64,000 bases of DNA from Mycolicibacterium aromaticivorans JS19b1 = JCM 16368 (GTDB lineage: Bacteria > Actinomycetota > Actinomycetes > Mycobacteriales > Mycobacteriaceae), in contig NZ_JALN02000001.1 of the NCBI RefSeq assembly GCF_000559085.1, positions 5,146,001 to 5,210,000 on the forward strand. The letters are read 5' to 3'. The position numbers were made by a program, and so were the translations under genes. The notes beneath the pieces are model-generated. The model saw nothing but the letters and a program-made list of their open reading frames with translations, was not told where the DNA came from and did no database searches. Positions 1 to 8,561 of this stretch are shown here, one piece after another. The number at the start of each line of letters is the position of its first letter. Position 1 is the first letter of the stretch.

Positions 1-227
1 TGGTCGCGCAGCACCACGCGGGTCGGCGGGGCGATCTCGCCTTCCGAGATGATGCCCGTCGCCACCTGGTACAGCAGCGGCTGGAACAGGTGGTGGGTGG
101 TCTTGGCGATGAGCTTGATGTCGACGTCGGCTCGTTTGAGCTGCTTGGCGGCATTCAGGCCGCCGAACCCAGAACCGATGATGACGACCTTGTGCTTATC
201 CGATGGGGTGGCACCGGGGTGGGTCAT
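1..227 (-). CDS. ndh: Type II NADH dehydrogenase, N-terminal part (cut by window edge)
   Basis: The first 75 codons of a flavoprotein that passes electrons from NADH to menaquinone without pumping protons, at the inner face of the membrane. The N-terminus has a Rossmann FAD-binding GSGFGG motif near residue 18, followed by a TTHHLFQPLLYQVA segment typical of NDH-2 enzymes. The ATG at 227 is chosen because the dinucleotide-binding fold begins about a dozen residues later. The rest lies outside the window. The neighbouring LLM oxidoreductase and SDR match the M. tuberculosis ndh (Rv1854c) neighbourhood as remembered, which supports the assignment. Confidence 0.9.
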   Translation of the reverse strand, partial: MTHPGATPSDKHKVVIIGSGFGGLNAAKQLKRADVDIKLIAKTTHHLFQPLLYQVATGIISEGEIAPPTRVVLRD

Positions 228-336
228 TTCTGCTCCTCAACGACTTGCACAGGACGCCTACTACGGTAGTCGCCCGGGCAACGGGTTTCTCACCCATACC
301 CGGGCCAATCGGGTGATGTGGACCACCCACCGGGGG

Positions 337-1266
337 CTACCCGCCCAGCAGTGGGCGCACGGCCTCCGTGACGGCGGTGATCCGGCCGGGGTGATAACCG
401 TCCAGGTGGGTGACCGGACTGAGGATGACGCCGTCGACGCCGGCGTCGAGCACCTTGGTCTTGAGCTGGTCGGCGATCTGCTCGGCGCCGCCCCAGACCG
501 CGCGCTGCTTGACGTCGGAGGGGATGAAGTCCTCGGTGATGTTCTCGTCGATCAGCCCGAAGACGAGCATGCTGGTCTCGAGCTCGCTCGGGTCGCGGCC
601 GATCTGCTCGCACTGCTCGTTCTTCACCTGGATCTTGCGGGCCAGCTCATCGAAGCCGCAGACCAGGTTGAGGTGGTCAAAGTGCTTGGCGGCCAACGGG
701 ATTGTCTTCTTCTCACCGGTGCCGCCGATCATCAGCGGGATGTGGTCGCGGAAGCGCGGGTTGGCGAACGCCTCGCTCGTTCGGTAGTACGTGCCGTCCA
801 CCGTCACTCGCTCGCCCTTGAGCATCGGCAAGATGATGTCCAACGCCTCGTGCAGCTTGTTGAACCGGTCGGTGAAGGTGCCGAACTCATAACCCAGCGA
901 GTCGTGCTCGAGCTCGAACCAGCCGGTGCCGATGCCCAGGATCGCCCGGCCCTGGCTGATCACGTCGAGGGTGGTGATCTCCTTGGCCAGCAGGGCCGGG
1001 TTGCGGTAGGTGTTGCCGGTGACCAGCGTGCCCAACTGCACCCGCTGCGTGGCATTCGCCAGCGCACCCAGCGCGGTGTAGGCCTCCAGCATCGGCTCCT
1101 CGGGCGCACCGAGGCTGGGGAGCTGATAGAGGTGATCCATCACGAAGACGGCGTCGGCGCCGGCCGCTTCGGCCTCCTGCGCCTGCGCGATGACCGTCGG
1201 GAACAACTCCGGGACACCGGTGCCGTACGAGAAATTGGGGATCTGGATCCCGAGTCGAATCGTCAC
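337..1266 (-). CDS. LLM-class F420-dependent oxidoreductase
   Basis: A 309-residue TIM-barrel protein of the luciferase-like monooxygenase superfamily. In mycobacteria these usually use coenzyme F420 for hydride transfer; the substrate is unknown. Family marks are the N-terminal RLGIQIPNF strand, AEAAGADAVFVMDHL near residue 35, and GRAILGIGTGWFELEH near residue 105. The GTG at 1266 is preceded on the minus strand by TAACGT and a 7-nt gap, the layout of a leaderless mycobacterial transcript. It lies downstream of the SDR gene on the same strand, and corresponds in position to Rv1855c. Family is confident, substrate is not. Confidence 0.85.
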   Translation of the reverse strand: MTIRLGIQIPNFSYGTGVPELFPTVIAQAQEAEAAGADAVFVMDHLYQLPSLGAPEEPMLEAYTALGALANATQRVQLGTLVTGNTYRNPALLAKEITTLDVISQGRAILGIGTGWFELEHDSLGYEFGTFTDRFNKLHEALDIILPMLKGERVTVDGTYYRTSEAFANPRFRDHIPLMIGGTGEKKTIPLAAKHFDHLNLVCGFDELARKIQVKNEQCEQIGRDPSELETSMLVFGLIDENITEDFIPSDVKQRAVWGGAEQIADQLKTKVLDAGVDGVILSPVTHLDGYHPGRITAVTEAVRPLLGG

Positions 1267-1336
1267 GGATGCGACGTTAGCCCCCGACGGCGAACTACAG
1301 GTGAACCAGCATCGGTCGCCGACCGTTCGGGTCGAA

Positions 1337-2008
1337 TCAGCCGAAGTTGGCGAGCGCCCCCCGGCCGACGTGCACGGTCTGGCCGGTGATGTGCCGGGCC
1401 GCGGGCGTGGTCAGGAACAGTGCGAGGCGGGCGATCTCGGCCGCCACCGACGGCGGGGTGCTCGACAGCCCGTCGTAGGACGGCTCGGCGCTGCGCCCGC
1501 ACGCCACCGTGTTGACCGTGATGCCGCGGGTGCCGAAGTAATCCGCTTGTCCTGCGGTCCAATTCGACAGTGCGGCCTTGACCGCGGCGTCGGCGCCGCC
1601 GTCGCGAGGATTGTCCGGCACCACCGTGACGATGGATCCGCCCGAACGCAGATGGTCACCGATGTTCTGCACCAGCAGCACCGCGGACAGGACGGTGGCG
1701 TCCAGCGCGGTGCGCCAAGCCTTCGCGGTGTCGCTCAGGCTGAAGGTGCGGGGATCGCCGCCGGCCCAGGCGGGGGCGGGCACGTGAACGATGGTGTCCA
1801 GATGGTGCGGGAACTCGCTGCGCAGCCCACCGAGGGTCTCCGCATCGGTGGCGTCACACACGATCGCGTCGACGTCGAGTTCCTTGGCGGCCACCTCGAG
1901 ATCATCGCGGCGTGCCCCGCTGATGACGACCTTGTGGCCGGCGTCGCGAAAACCCTCCGCAATCGCCCGACCCAGTTCGGTGTCACCTCCGGTGACCAGC
2001 ACGTCCAT
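1337..2008 (-). CDS. Atypical short-chain dehydrogenase/reductase-like protein
   Basis: A 223-residue SDR-fold protein. The N-terminal [11 protein letters not shown] nucleotide-binding loop and C-terminal [16 protein letters not shown] segment are clear SDR marks. The catalytic YxxxK motif is not intact: the Lys in [10 protein letters not shown] is present but the residue four before it is Asp, so classical Tyr-based catalysis is doubtful. The start at 2008 has a strong ribosome site (AAGGAGG) 8 bases upstream. It is divergent from modB and upstream of the LLM oxidoreductase on the same strand. It corresponds in position to Rv1856c of M. tuberculosis, which from memory has the same substitution. 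Confidence 0.8.
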   Translation of the reverse strand: MDVLVTGGDTELGRAIAEGFRDAGHKVVISGARRDDLEVAAKELDVDAIVCDATDAETLGGLRSEFPHHLDTIVHVPAPAWAGGDPRTFSLSDTAKAWRTALDATVLSAVLLVQNIGDHLRSGGSIVTVVPDNPRDGGADAAVKAALSNWTAGQADYFGTRGITVNTVACGRSAEPSYDGLSSTPPSVAAEIARLALFLTTPAARHITGQTVHVGRGALANFG

Positions 2009-2111
2009 CCCGTCAACCTCCTTGTTGGAATACAGCGAAATGTTACTGGACGGTAGCTAAAGAGGCCAATGCCGCGCCGACACGATCCGGACACGACATC
2101 GCGTTTCGCCC

Positions 2112-2117
2112 TAGGGT
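2112..2117 (+). promoter_or_regulatory. Leaderless-type -10 element of modB
   Basis: TAGGGT followed by seven bases and then the GTG at 2125. This -10 spacing puts the transcription start at or next to the start codon, as in mycobacterial leaderless mRNAs. No Shine-Dalgarno sequence is visible before the GTG. Confidence 0.55.
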
Positions 2118-2124
2118 GTGTCGG

Positions 2125-2940
2125 GTGAAGCGCAGCCGGGCGCACCGGACGCAGCCGCCGCTGCCGCGGTGGGTCTATGTACCGGCAGCACTCGGTGCGG
2201 CCTTCGTGGTGCTGCCTCTGGCGGCGATGGCGGTCAAGGTCGACTGGACGAACTTCTGGTCCCTGATCAGCAGCGCGCCGTCACAGGCCGCGCTGCTGCT
2301 GAGCCTGCGCACCGCGGCGGCCAGCACGGCGATGTGCCTGCTCGTCGGTGTGCCGATGGCGCTGGTGCTGGCCCGCAACGACGGCCGAATCGTACGAACG
2401 CTGCGACCGCTGATCCTGTTGCCGCTGGTGTTGCCGCCGGTGGTCGGCGGTATCGCGTTGCTGTACGCCTTCGGCAGGCTCGGTCTGCTTGGCAGCTATC
2501 TGGAGGCGGCGGGCATCCGGATCGCCTTCACCACCACCGCGGTGGTGCTGGCGCAGACTTTCGTCTCGCTGCCTTTCCTGGTGATCGCGCTGGAAGGTGC
2601 GGCCCGCACCGCGGGCTCCGACTACGACGTCGTGGCGGCGACTCTGGGGGCGAGGCCGGCGACCGTGTGGTGGCGGGTGACGCTTCCGCTGCTGACGCCG
2701 GGCCTGGTCTCCGGCGCCGTACTGGCCTTCGCCCGCTCGCTCGGCGAGTTCGGGGCCACGCTGACCTTCGCGGGGTCCCGGCAGGGGGTCACCAGGACGC
2801 TGCCGCTGGAGATCTATCTGCAGCGAGAGAGTGACGCCGACGCGGCGGTCGCGTTGTCGCTGCTGCTGGTCGTCGTCGCGGCAGTTGTGGTGCTGGGTCT
2901 AGGGGCGCGACGGCTGTCCGGCTGGACCGGCAATGGCTGA
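2125..2940 (+). CDS. modB: Molybdate ABC transporter permease ModB
   Basis: A 271-residue inner-membrane permease that forms the channel for molybdate/tungstate uptake. It has an N-terminal hydrophobic segment, further membrane helices, and the EAA loop that contacts the ATPase ([20 protein letters not shown], near residue 160), ending with the [13 protein letters not shown] signature of ModB/CysT permeases. The GTG at 2125 is preferred over GTG 2116 because a leaderless -10 sits 7 bases before it. It overlaps modC by 8 bases. No periplasmic binding protein gene (modA) lies between the SDR and modB, where M. tuberculosis has it; the partner must be elsewhere or missing. Confidence 0.9.
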   Translation: MKRSRAHRTQPPLPRWVYVPAALGAAFVVLPLAAMAVKVDWTNFWSLISSAPSQAALLLSLRTAAASTAMCLLVGVPMALVLARNDGRIVRTLRPLILLPLVLPPVVGGIALLYAFGRLGLLGSYLEAAGIRIAFTTTAVVLAQTFVSLPFLVIALEGAARTAGSDYDVVAATLGARPATVWWRVTLPLLTPGLVSGAVLAFARSLGEFGATLTFAGSRQGVTRTLPLEIYLQRESDADAAVALSLLLVVVAAVVVLGLGARRLSGWTGNG

Positions 2941-4012
2941 GTTGCAGTTCGCGGCCGCGGTGGCCGACCGCTCCTATGAGGTGGCATTCGAGGTCGCGGC
3001 CGGGGACGTGCTGGCCATTCTCGGGCCGAACGGCGCAGGCAAGTCCACCACGCTGCACGTGATCGCCGGTCTGCTGCAGCCGGATTCGGGCCTGGTCCGC
3101 GTCGGCGGCCGCACCCTGACCGACACCGCGGCGGGGATCTCGGTGCCCACCCACAACCGGCGCGTGGGCCTGCTGCTCCAGGATCCGCTGTTGTTTCCGC
3201 ACCTGACTGTGCAGGCCAACGTGGCATTCGCCCCGCGCAGTCGCGGGGCGGCCCGAGTGGCGGCGCGGCAGGCCGCAGCACAGTGGCTGGACGAGGTGGG
3301 GCTGACCGACCTCGCCGACCGCAAGCCGGACCAGCTCTCCGGCGGCCAGGCACAACGGGTGGCGATCGCGCGGGCGCTGGCCGCCGAACCGGAGGTGTTG
3401 CTGCTCGACGAGCCGCTGGCCGGACTCGACGTCGCGGTGGCCGCCTCGGTGCGGTCGTTGCTGCGGCGGGTGTCCTCGGCCGGCCGCGCGACAGTGCTGA
3501 TCACCCACGACCTGCTCGACGTGCTGACGCTGGCGGACCGCGTGCTGGTGCTCGACGCCGGTGGCGTCGCCGAGATCGGCGCGGTCGGCGACGTGCTGGC
3601 GGCCCCGCGCAGCACGTTCGGCGCCCGCATCGCCGGCGTGAACGTCGTGCGGGGGGTGGCGGCGGGCGCGGACGCCGTGCGGGCCGCCGACGGGACGCTG
3701 TGGCACGGCAGGCACGCCGTCCCGCCGCCCGGCAGCGGCGCACTGGTGGCGGTGTTCACCCCGGCGGCGGTCGCGGTCTACCGCGAGCTGCCGCACGGCA
3801 GCCCGCGCAACAGCGTCCAGATCCGGGTCGCGGAGCTCGACGCCGACGGCGCGCGGGTGCGGGTGCGGGGGCAGGAACAGGCCGACGGCGCGCCCGGCCT
3901 GGCGGCCGACATCACCGCGGAGTCGGCAGCCGCCCTGCGGCTCGCCGCCGGCGACCCCGTGTGGTTCACAGTGAAGGCACAGGAGGTCGCCTTGCACCCA
4001 GCGGCACGCTGA
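2933..4012 (+). CDS. modC: Molybdate ABC transporter ATP-binding protein ModC
   Basis: A 359-residue ATPase driving molybdate import. Order of parts: Walker A GPNGAGKS near residue 33, Q-loop [11 protein letters not shown] signature [15 protein letters not shown] near residue 134, Walker [12 protein letters not shown], switch His in ITHDLLDV, then a C-terminal TOBE-type molybdate-binding domain from about residue 285. The length with TOBE is normal for ModC. It is translationally coupled to modB by an 8-base overlap and is followed by apa, as in M. tuberculosis. Confidence 0.93.
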   Translation: MAELQFAAAVADRSYEVAFEVAAGDVLAILGPNGAGKSTTLHVIAGLLQPDSGLVRVGGRTLTDTAAGISVPTHNRRVGLLLQDPLLFPHLTVQANVAFAPRSRGAARVAARQAAAQWLDEVGLTDLADRKPDQLSGGQAQRVAIARALAAEPEVLLLDEPLAGLDVAVAASVRSLLRRVSSAGRATVLITHDLLDVLTLADRVLVLDAGGVAEIGAVGDVLAAPRSTFGARIAGVNVVRGVAAGADAVRAADGTLWHGRHAVPPPGSGALVAVFTPAAVAVYRELPHGSPRNSVQIRVAELDADGARVRVRGQEQADGAPGLAADITAESAAALRLAAGDPVWFTVKAQEVALHPAAR

Positions 4013-4118
4013 CGGCGCATCGCCGACCTGCATTGTTGGCCGACTTTGTAAGCTCGCAACAGCGTTACAGGGCGCCACATCGTGAGCAGGCCACACTTGC
4101 GTCACGGCCGTAACACGG

Positions 4119-4124
4119 TAGGTT
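4119..4124 (+). promoter_or_regulatory. Leaderless-type -10 element of apa
   Basis: TAGGTT lies seven bases before the apa ATG at 4132. A TTGCGT at 4097-4102 sits at a plausible -35 distance (16 bases). Transcription would start at the ATG, so apa can be expressed independently of modBC. Confidence 0.55.
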
Positions 4125-4131
4125 CATCGCC

Positions 4132-5148
4132 ATGACGCAGCCGGACTCGATTTCGCGACGGCCAGGCCTGTGGACGGCGTTCGCGGTCACCGCGGTGACC
4201 GCCGCCACCGTCGTCACGATCGCCCTGCCGTCGTCGACTGCCGTCGCGGATCCTGCGACGCCCACCCCCACGACGGCGGCACCCGCCGTCCCGCCGCCCA
4301 CCGCGGATCCGAACGCTCCGGTCGTGTCGCCGCCGCCGGCCGATCCCAACGCTCCGCCGCCGCCGCCCGCGGATCCCAACGCTCCGCCGCCGCCGCCCGC
4401 GGATCCCAACGCTCCGCCGCCGCCGCCGGCCGATCCGAACGCGCCGCCGCCGCCCGCACCGCTGGAGCCGGGGCGGGTTCCCAACGCGTCGGGTGGCTTC
4501 AGTTACCTGCTTCCCGCGGGCTGGGTGGTGTCGGACGCGTCGCGGCTCAACTATGGCCAGGCGCTGCTCAGCAAGACCACCGCACCGGCGGAGAACGGCC
4601 AGCCCGCCCCGACCGCCAACGACACCAGCGTCATCCTCGGCCGGCTCGACCTGAAGCTGTTCGCCGGCGCCGAGCAGGACAACAGCAAGGCCGCGATCCG
4701 GCTGGCATCGGACATGGGCGAGTTCTTCATGCCGTTCCCCGGCGTCCGGATCAACCAACAGAGCGGTGCGCTGCAGGCCGGTGACATGCCGGGCTACTTC
4801 TCGTCCTACGACGTCAAGTTCACCGACACCACCAAGCCGAACGGCCAGATCTGGGCCGGTGTGGTCGGCACATCTGTCCCGAACGCGCCGCGCGATCAGC
4901 GCAACCAGCGCTGGTTCGTGGTGTGGCTTGGCACCGCCAAGGATCCGATCGATCCGGCCGCCGCCAAGGCGCTCGCCGAGTCGATCCGGCCGTACACGCC
5001 GCCACCGCCGCCACCGCCGCCGGCGGGGGATCCCAACGCGCCGGCGGTTGATCCGAACGCGCCGCCGCCCGCCGCAGGTGGGCGCATCCCGCTCGGTGTT
5101 CCGGTTCCGGTGCAGACCCCGGTCCCCGGGATGACGCCCGGCCAATAG
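4132..5148 (+). CDS. apa: Alanine/proline-rich secreted antigen Apa (fibronectin-attachment protein)
   Basis: A 338-residue secreted protein, known in M. tuberculosis as an O-mannosylated antigen and adhesin. It has an N-terminal signal peptide (positively charged start, hydrophobic core to about residue 38), then a tract of 10-residue repeats built on [10 protein letters not shown] (about residues 60-105). A folded domain of about 190 residues follows, containing RWFVVWLG near residue 260; RWFV is the fibronectin-attachment motif of the family. The tail is proline-rich, ending in GMTPGQ. It lies downstream of modC (an old name for it is modD) but has its own leaderless promoter. Confidence 0.93.
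   Translation: MTQPDSISRRPGLWTAFAVTAVTAATVVTIALPSSTAVADPATPTPTTAAPAVPPPTADPNAPVVSPPPADPNAPPPPPADPNAPPPPPADPNAPPPPPADPNAPPPPAPLEPGRVPNASGGFSYLLPAGWVVSDASRLNYGQALLSKTTAPAENGQPAPTANDTSVILGRLDLKLFAGAEQDNSKAAIRLASDMGEFFMPFPGVRINQQSGALQAGDMPGYFSSYDVKFTDTTKPNGQIWAGVVGTSVPNAPRDQRNQRWFVVWLGTAKDPIDPAAAKALAESIRPYTPPPPPPPPAGDPNAPAVDPNAPPPAAGGRIPLGVPVPVQTPVPGMTPGQ
4300..4460 (+). repeat. Tandem 30-bp coding repeat in apa
   Basis: Near-identical 30-bp units encode the decapeptide [10 protein letters not shown] about four times, with an initial degenerate unit ([11 protein letters not shown]). Related DPNAP units recur near 5030-5065. Such tracts vary in copy number by slippage; the proline/alanine-rich context is the kind that is mannosylated in Apa. 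Confidence 0.8.
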
Positions 5149-5250
5149 GTGATCGTGGCCGTTTGATGCGGCCAATCGTTACCTGCCAGGCGTATACCAA
5201 AGGGATAGCGGTCGGCATTCACGCTGGCCAGCCAAACGGAGGAGATCGTC

Positions 5251-5550
5251 ATGGACATGGTTGCAGCGACTGAGTTCCTCGCCCGTTCGACGACGCTGAC
5301 CAGCGTCGGCTGGATCGGCTACATCATCATCGGCGCGCTGGCGGGCTGGATCGCCGGCAAGATCGTCAAGGGTGGTGGCTCGGGCATCCTGATGAACATC
5401 GTCATCGGGATCGTGGGTGCGCTGATCGGCGGATTCCTGCTCAGCTTCTTCCTGAACACCGCCGCGGGCGGGTGGTGGTTCACCCTGTTCACCGCGGTCC
5501 TGGGCTCGGTGATCCTGCTGTGGATCGTCGGTATGGTCCGCAAGACCTAA
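5251..5550 (+). CDS. GlsB/YeaQ/YmgE-family small membrane protein
   Basis: A 99-residue integral membrane protein with three predicted helices. It has the family pattern [21 protein letters not shown] near residue 25, then a glycine-rich helix and a C-terminal helix ending in LLWIVGMV. The ATG at 5251 has a good ribosome site (GGAGGAG, 7 bases upstream). Members are often called transglycosylase-associated or stress-response membrane proteins, but the biochemical role is unproven. It occupies the position of Rv1861 between apa and adhA, and its stop codon overlaps the adhA start by one base. Confidence 0.85.
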   Translation: MDMVAATEFLARSTTLTSVGWIGYIIIGALAGWIAGKIVKGGGSGILMNIVIGIVGALIGGFLLSFFLNTAAGGWWFTLFTAVLGSVILLWIVGMVRKT

Positions 5551-6554
5551 TGCGCGCCTGGCGGGTACGTCGGCCCGGGCCGATGCGCACTCACCCGCTG
5601 GAGTTGGACAGTGCCGCAGCCGTTCCGCGGCCCGCCTCCGGCGAACTGCTGGTGGCCGTGCTGGCTTGCGGCGTCTGCCGCACCGATCTGCACGTCACCG
5701 AGGGCGACCTGCCCGTGCACCGCCCGCATGTCACACCCGGGCACGAGGTGGTCGGTGAGGTCCTCGAGATCGGATCTGATGTGGGTGCGGAATTCGCCGC
5801 CGGCGACCGGGTCGGTATCGCGTGGCTGCGCCACACCTGCGGGGTGTGCCAGTACTGCCGCCGCGGCGCGGAGAACCTGTGCCCGAACTCGCGTTACACG
5901 GGGTGGGATGCCGACGGTGGATATGCCGACTTCGCCACTGTGCCAGCTGATTTCGCACATCGACTGCCTGCAGGTTATACCGACAGCGAGCTGGCTCCGC
6001 TGTTGTGCGCCGGGATCATCGGCTACCGGTCGCTGCTGCGCGCCGAGCTCCCGCCCGGGGGCCGCCTGGGGCTCTACGGGTTCGGCGGCAGCGCTCACAT
6101 CACCGCGCAGGTGGCACTGGCGCAGGGCGCCGAGGTTCATGTGATGACGCGCGGCAGTCAAGCGCAGGAGCTGGCGCGGAGTCTGGGGGTGGCGTCCGCG
6201 CAGGGAGCGGCCGACCCGCCGCCGGTGCCGCTGGACGCGGCGATCATGTTCGCCCCCGTCGGCGACCTGGTGCTGCCGGCGCTCGAGGCGCTCGATCGCG
6301 GCGGGACGCTGGCGATCGCGGGTATTCACCTCAGCGACATCCCGGCCCTGAACTATCAGCGACACCTGTTCCAGGAACGGCAGGTCCGGTCGGTGTCGTC
6401 GAACACCCGCGCCGACGCCCGCGAGTTCCTCGCCTTCGCAGGCCGTCACCGCATTGAGGTCACCACGCCGGAATATCCGCTCGGACAGGCAGACCGGGCC
6501 CTGACCGACCTGGTCGAAGGTCGGATCGCGGGGGCCGCGGTCCTACTGCCCTGA
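5550..6554 (+). CDS. adhA: Zinc-dependent alcohol dehydrogenase AdhA
   Basis: A 334-residue medium-chain alcohol dehydrogenase. The catalytic zinc site is visible as [10 protein letters not shown] near residue 40 and GHEVVGEV near residue 62. The structural zinc loop follows as [15 protein letters not shown] near residue 95. A Rossmann glycine motif (GFGGSAHI) is near residue 178. The ATG at 5550 overlaps the TAA of the upstream gene, so the two are translationally coupled; longer upstream in-frame starts would run through that gene. Gene order matches Rv1861-adhA in M. tuberculosis. The preferred alcohol is not evident from sequence. Confidence 0.88.
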   Translation: MRAWRVRRPGPMRTHPLELDSAAAVPRPASGELLVAVLACGVCRTDLHVTEGDLPVHRPHVTPGHEVVGEVLEIGSDVGAEFAAGDRVGIAWLRHTCGVCQYCRRGAENLCPNSRYTGWDADGGYADFATVPADFAHRLPAGYTDSELAPLLCAGIIGYRSLLRAELPPGGRLGLYGFGGSAHITAQVALAQGAEVHVMTRGSQAQELARSLGVASAQGAADPPPVPLDAAIMFAPVGDLVLPALEALDRGGTLAIAGIHLSDIPALNYQRHLFQERQVRSVSSNTRADAREFLAFAGRHRIEVTTPEYPLGQADRALTDLVEGRIAGAAVLLP

Positions 6555-6555
6555 C

Positions 6556-7059
6556 TCAGAGGGCGGCCAGGACTCCGCGCAGGCCGGCGGCCAGGCTGCC
6601 CCGCCCGCTGCGGTACAGCGGACCGGTTCCGTCGGACAGCAGGATCCGCAGCCGGGCCATGCCGCGCGCCCGAACCGGTCGCGGGGCGTGCAGCCGCAGA
6701 GTGATGTCGTCGACCACGTCGCGGCAGGTCGCCAACCGCTGCGGGTGCACCGGAATGTGCGACGAGAATGCCGGCCGGTCGCGGTGCAGCTCAGCGAGGG
6801 CCTGTCGCAGACTGCGGGCGAGTGCTTCGCGTTCGGAGATCGACGTCAGCCGCGCCATGTGGACCGCCAGCGGGCTGCCGGGCAGTGGTGGGATGCCGTC
6901 GTCGACGTCGCGGTCGAGCCGGCCGGCGAACAATCGGGCCCGTAGCCGCGCGGTGACCGTCGCGTCCTGATCTGACGCGGCCGGCGCGGTGGCGTCGAGG
7001 CCGCCCGTCAGCCGGGTGTTAATCTCGCCGAAGTTGTCGTGAAATTGGTTGAGCCCCAT
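6556..7059 (-). CDS. Conserved hypothetical protein, helical and arginine-rich
   Basis: A 167-residue soluble protein with no signal peptide or membrane segment. It is rich in Arg, Leu and Ala. I do not recognise a catalytic motif. The ATG at 7059 is preferred to the upstream GTG/ATG codons because an AGGAAA-type ribosome site lies 7 bases before it and the upstream extension is poorly conserved-looking. It is divergent from the CGNR regulator across a region containing a GGTCAT/ATGACC palindrome, so the two may be co-regulated. Confidence 0.6.
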   Translation of the reverse strand: MGLNQFHDNFGEINTRLTGGLDATAPAASDQDATVTARLRARLFAGRLDRDVDDGIPPLPGSPLAVHMARLTSISEREALARSLRQALAELHRDRPAFSSHIPVHPQRLATCRDVVDDITLRLHAPRPVRARGMARLRILLSDGTGPLYRSGRGSLAAGLRGVLAAL

Positions 7060-7124
7060 GGGCGTTTCCTGTTCCGAGCAGGCATCGTTGCCCCACTCTA
7101 AATGACCATCCAGAACGGTACACC

Positions 7125-7138
7125 GGTCATTCATGACC
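7125..7138. promoter_or_regulatory. Palindromic operator candidate between divergent genes
   Basis: GGTCAT and ATGACC arms separated by two bases form a perfect inverted repeat. Two more half-sites in the same region (TGACC at 7103-7107 and GGTCAC at 7156-7161) repeat the pattern. It lies between the divergent starts at 7059 and 7182, and the right half-site is inside the CGNR promoter spacer. This is the layout of a repressor or autoregulator site; the binding protein is unknown. Confidence 0.45.
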
Positions 7139-7168
7139 AGTCAAATTGTTTTGATGGTCACGTGTATC

Positions 7169-7174
7169 TAGACT
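7169..7174 (+). promoter_or_regulatory. Leaderless promoter of the CGNR regulator
   Basis: TAGACT, seven bases before the ATG at 7182, with TTGTTT at 7146-7151 as a possible -35 (17-base spacer). No ribosome site precedes the ATG. Confidence 0.5.
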
Positions 7175-7181
7175 CGACGCC

Positions 7182-7760
7182 ATGGCCGACTCGCTGACAG
7201 ATCCCGAGAGCAAGCCGGCGCCCGAGCCACTCGCCCGGATCCAGGCGCTGGTCAACACTGCCGACCTCGAATCCGGCACCGACCGGCTGGCCGGCGCCGG
7301 CGACGCCGAGCCCTGGTTGCGATCCCACGGCCTGCTGCCGGCCGACGGCACCGCCACGCCGCAGGAATTGGACGAGATCCGTGCGGTGCGGGAAGCTCTG
7401 CGCGCACTGCTGGTGCGCAATGCGGGCGGTCCCGCGCCGACCCCTGACGACCTGCGCCCGCTGAGCCGGATCACCGACACCGCCACCGCGCGGGTCCACC
7501 TCGGTCCCGACGGCGGGCTCGATGTAGCCGCCGACGCCGATTCCCTGGCGGGGCGGCTGCTATCGCTGCTGCTGATCGTCTCGGATGCCCAGCGCGACGG
7601 GACCTGGGCGCAGCTGAAGGCGTGCGGCAACGCGAACTGCCGGTGGGCGTTCTACGACCGCTCTCGAAACCATGGTGGTACGTGGTGCGATATGGCCACC
7701 TGCGGCAACAAGCTCAAGAACCGGGAGTTCCGCGCACGGCGCAGCCGAACCTCAGGTTGA
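7182..7760 (+). CDS. CGNR zinc-finger protein (ABATE-type stress regulator)
   Basis: A 192-residue protein. The N-terminal about 130 residues fit the ABATE ligand-sensing domain (LARIQALVNTADLESG start). The C-terminal treble-clef finger is visible as CGNANCRWAFYDRSRN near residue 148 followed by WCDMATCGNK; here the usual CGNR is CGNK. These proteins are thought to be transcription regulators that bind a ligand through ABATE and DNA through the finger. It is leaderless and divergent from the 167-residue gene, with palindromes between. Its last 9 bases overlap the convergent CPBP gene. Confidence 0.85.
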   Translation: MADSLTDPESKPAPEPLARIQALVNTADLESGTDRLAGAGDAEPWLRSHGLLPADGTATPQELDEIRAVREALRALLVRNAGGPAPTPDDLRPLSRITDTATARVHLGPDGGLDVAADADSLAGRLLSLLLIVSDAQRDGTWAQLKACGNANCRWAFYDRSRNHGGTWCDMATCGNKLKNREFRARRSRTSG

Positions 7761-8516
7761 CAGGTGCCACACCAGCGCGGCGGCCAGCGCGCCGAGGCCG
7801 TTGAGTGACCAGTGCAGTGCGATCGGCGCGATCAGGCTGCCGCTGCGCCGGCGCAGCCAGGTGAACACGAACCCGGCCGCGCCGGTGGCGAGCACCGCCA
7901 TCACCACCCCGGCGAGCATGCCCAGGAACCCGCCGCCGAACAGCCGGGTGAAACCGACGTTGCTGCTGGTCAAGCCCAGTGAACTGGCGACGTGCCACAG
8001 CCCGAACAGCAACGACCCCGCAGCGGCCACGCCGCGAAACCCCCAGGCCCGGTCGAGTGCGCCGTGGAGCACACCCCGGAAGGCCAGCTCCTCGGGGATG
8101 ACGGTCTGCAGCGGAATGATGATCATCGAGGCGACCAGAGCGCCGGACAGCGTCGCGTAGTGGTTGTTGAGGAACATCGGGCGGGTCCAGGGGAGCAGCG
8201 CGCCGACGGCGATCACGGTCAGCACCAGCAGCACCGCGCCCAGCGCGTAGAGCGCGCCGGATTTCCAGTGCTCGCGGCTTAATCCCAGCTCGGCCCAGCC
8301 CAATCCACGGGAACGCACCAGCACCAGCAAGCCGGCGGCAGCGGCGGGCACCACAGCGATGTTGGCCCACGGTGTGGTGAAGTGGGCGAGCAGGTTGCTC
8401 ATGGCGAGCACGACGACGACGACGCCGATATCGACGTAGACGCGGAAGTGGTGCAGGGCGGCCAGCTGCAACGCGTGCGGATGGGGCGGCGCGGCCACCG
8501 CGCTGTGCTCAGACAT
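7752..8516 (-). CDS. CPBP-family intramembrane metalloprotease-like protein
   Basis: A 254-residue polytopic membrane protein with about seven or eight hydrophobic segments. The ABI/CPBP motifs are visible: EELAFRGVLHG near residue 141 (EExxxR), FGLWHVASS near residue 171 and a late His in ALHWSLNGL near residue 238. Members cleave prenylated or other membrane substrates, or act in bacteriocin self-immunity; the substrate here is unknown. It is convergent with the CGNR gene and overlaps it by 9 bases. It resembles Rv1863c by position. Confidence 0.8.
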   Translation of the reverse strand: MSEHSAVAAPPHPHALQLAALHHFRVYVDIGVVVVVLAMSNLLAHFTTPWANIAVVPAAAAGLLVLVRSRGLGWAELGLSREHWKSGALYALGAVLLVLTVIAVGALLPWTRPMFLNNHYATLSGALVASMIIIPLQTVIPEELAFRGVLHGALDRAWGFRGVAAAGSLLFGLWHVASSLGLTSSNVGFTRLFGGGFLGMLAGVVMAVLATGAAGFVFTWLRRRSGSLIAPIALHWSLNGLGALAAALVWHLST

Positions 8517-8561
8517 AACCCGCTCGAGTGTACCCGCGCTCAGCAGCGCCCCAGCAAAGTT

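Noticed and set aside
2789..4105. Long minus-strand open frame opposite modC (438 codons)
   Set aside because: It mirrors a well-supported gene in GC-rich DNA, its product is low-complexity (Arg/Gly/His-rich), and it has no ribosome site or family motif.
4300..4460. Apa proline repeats as a non-coding repeat array
   Set aside because: They are in frame within a well-supported gene and encode the family's proline-rich region.
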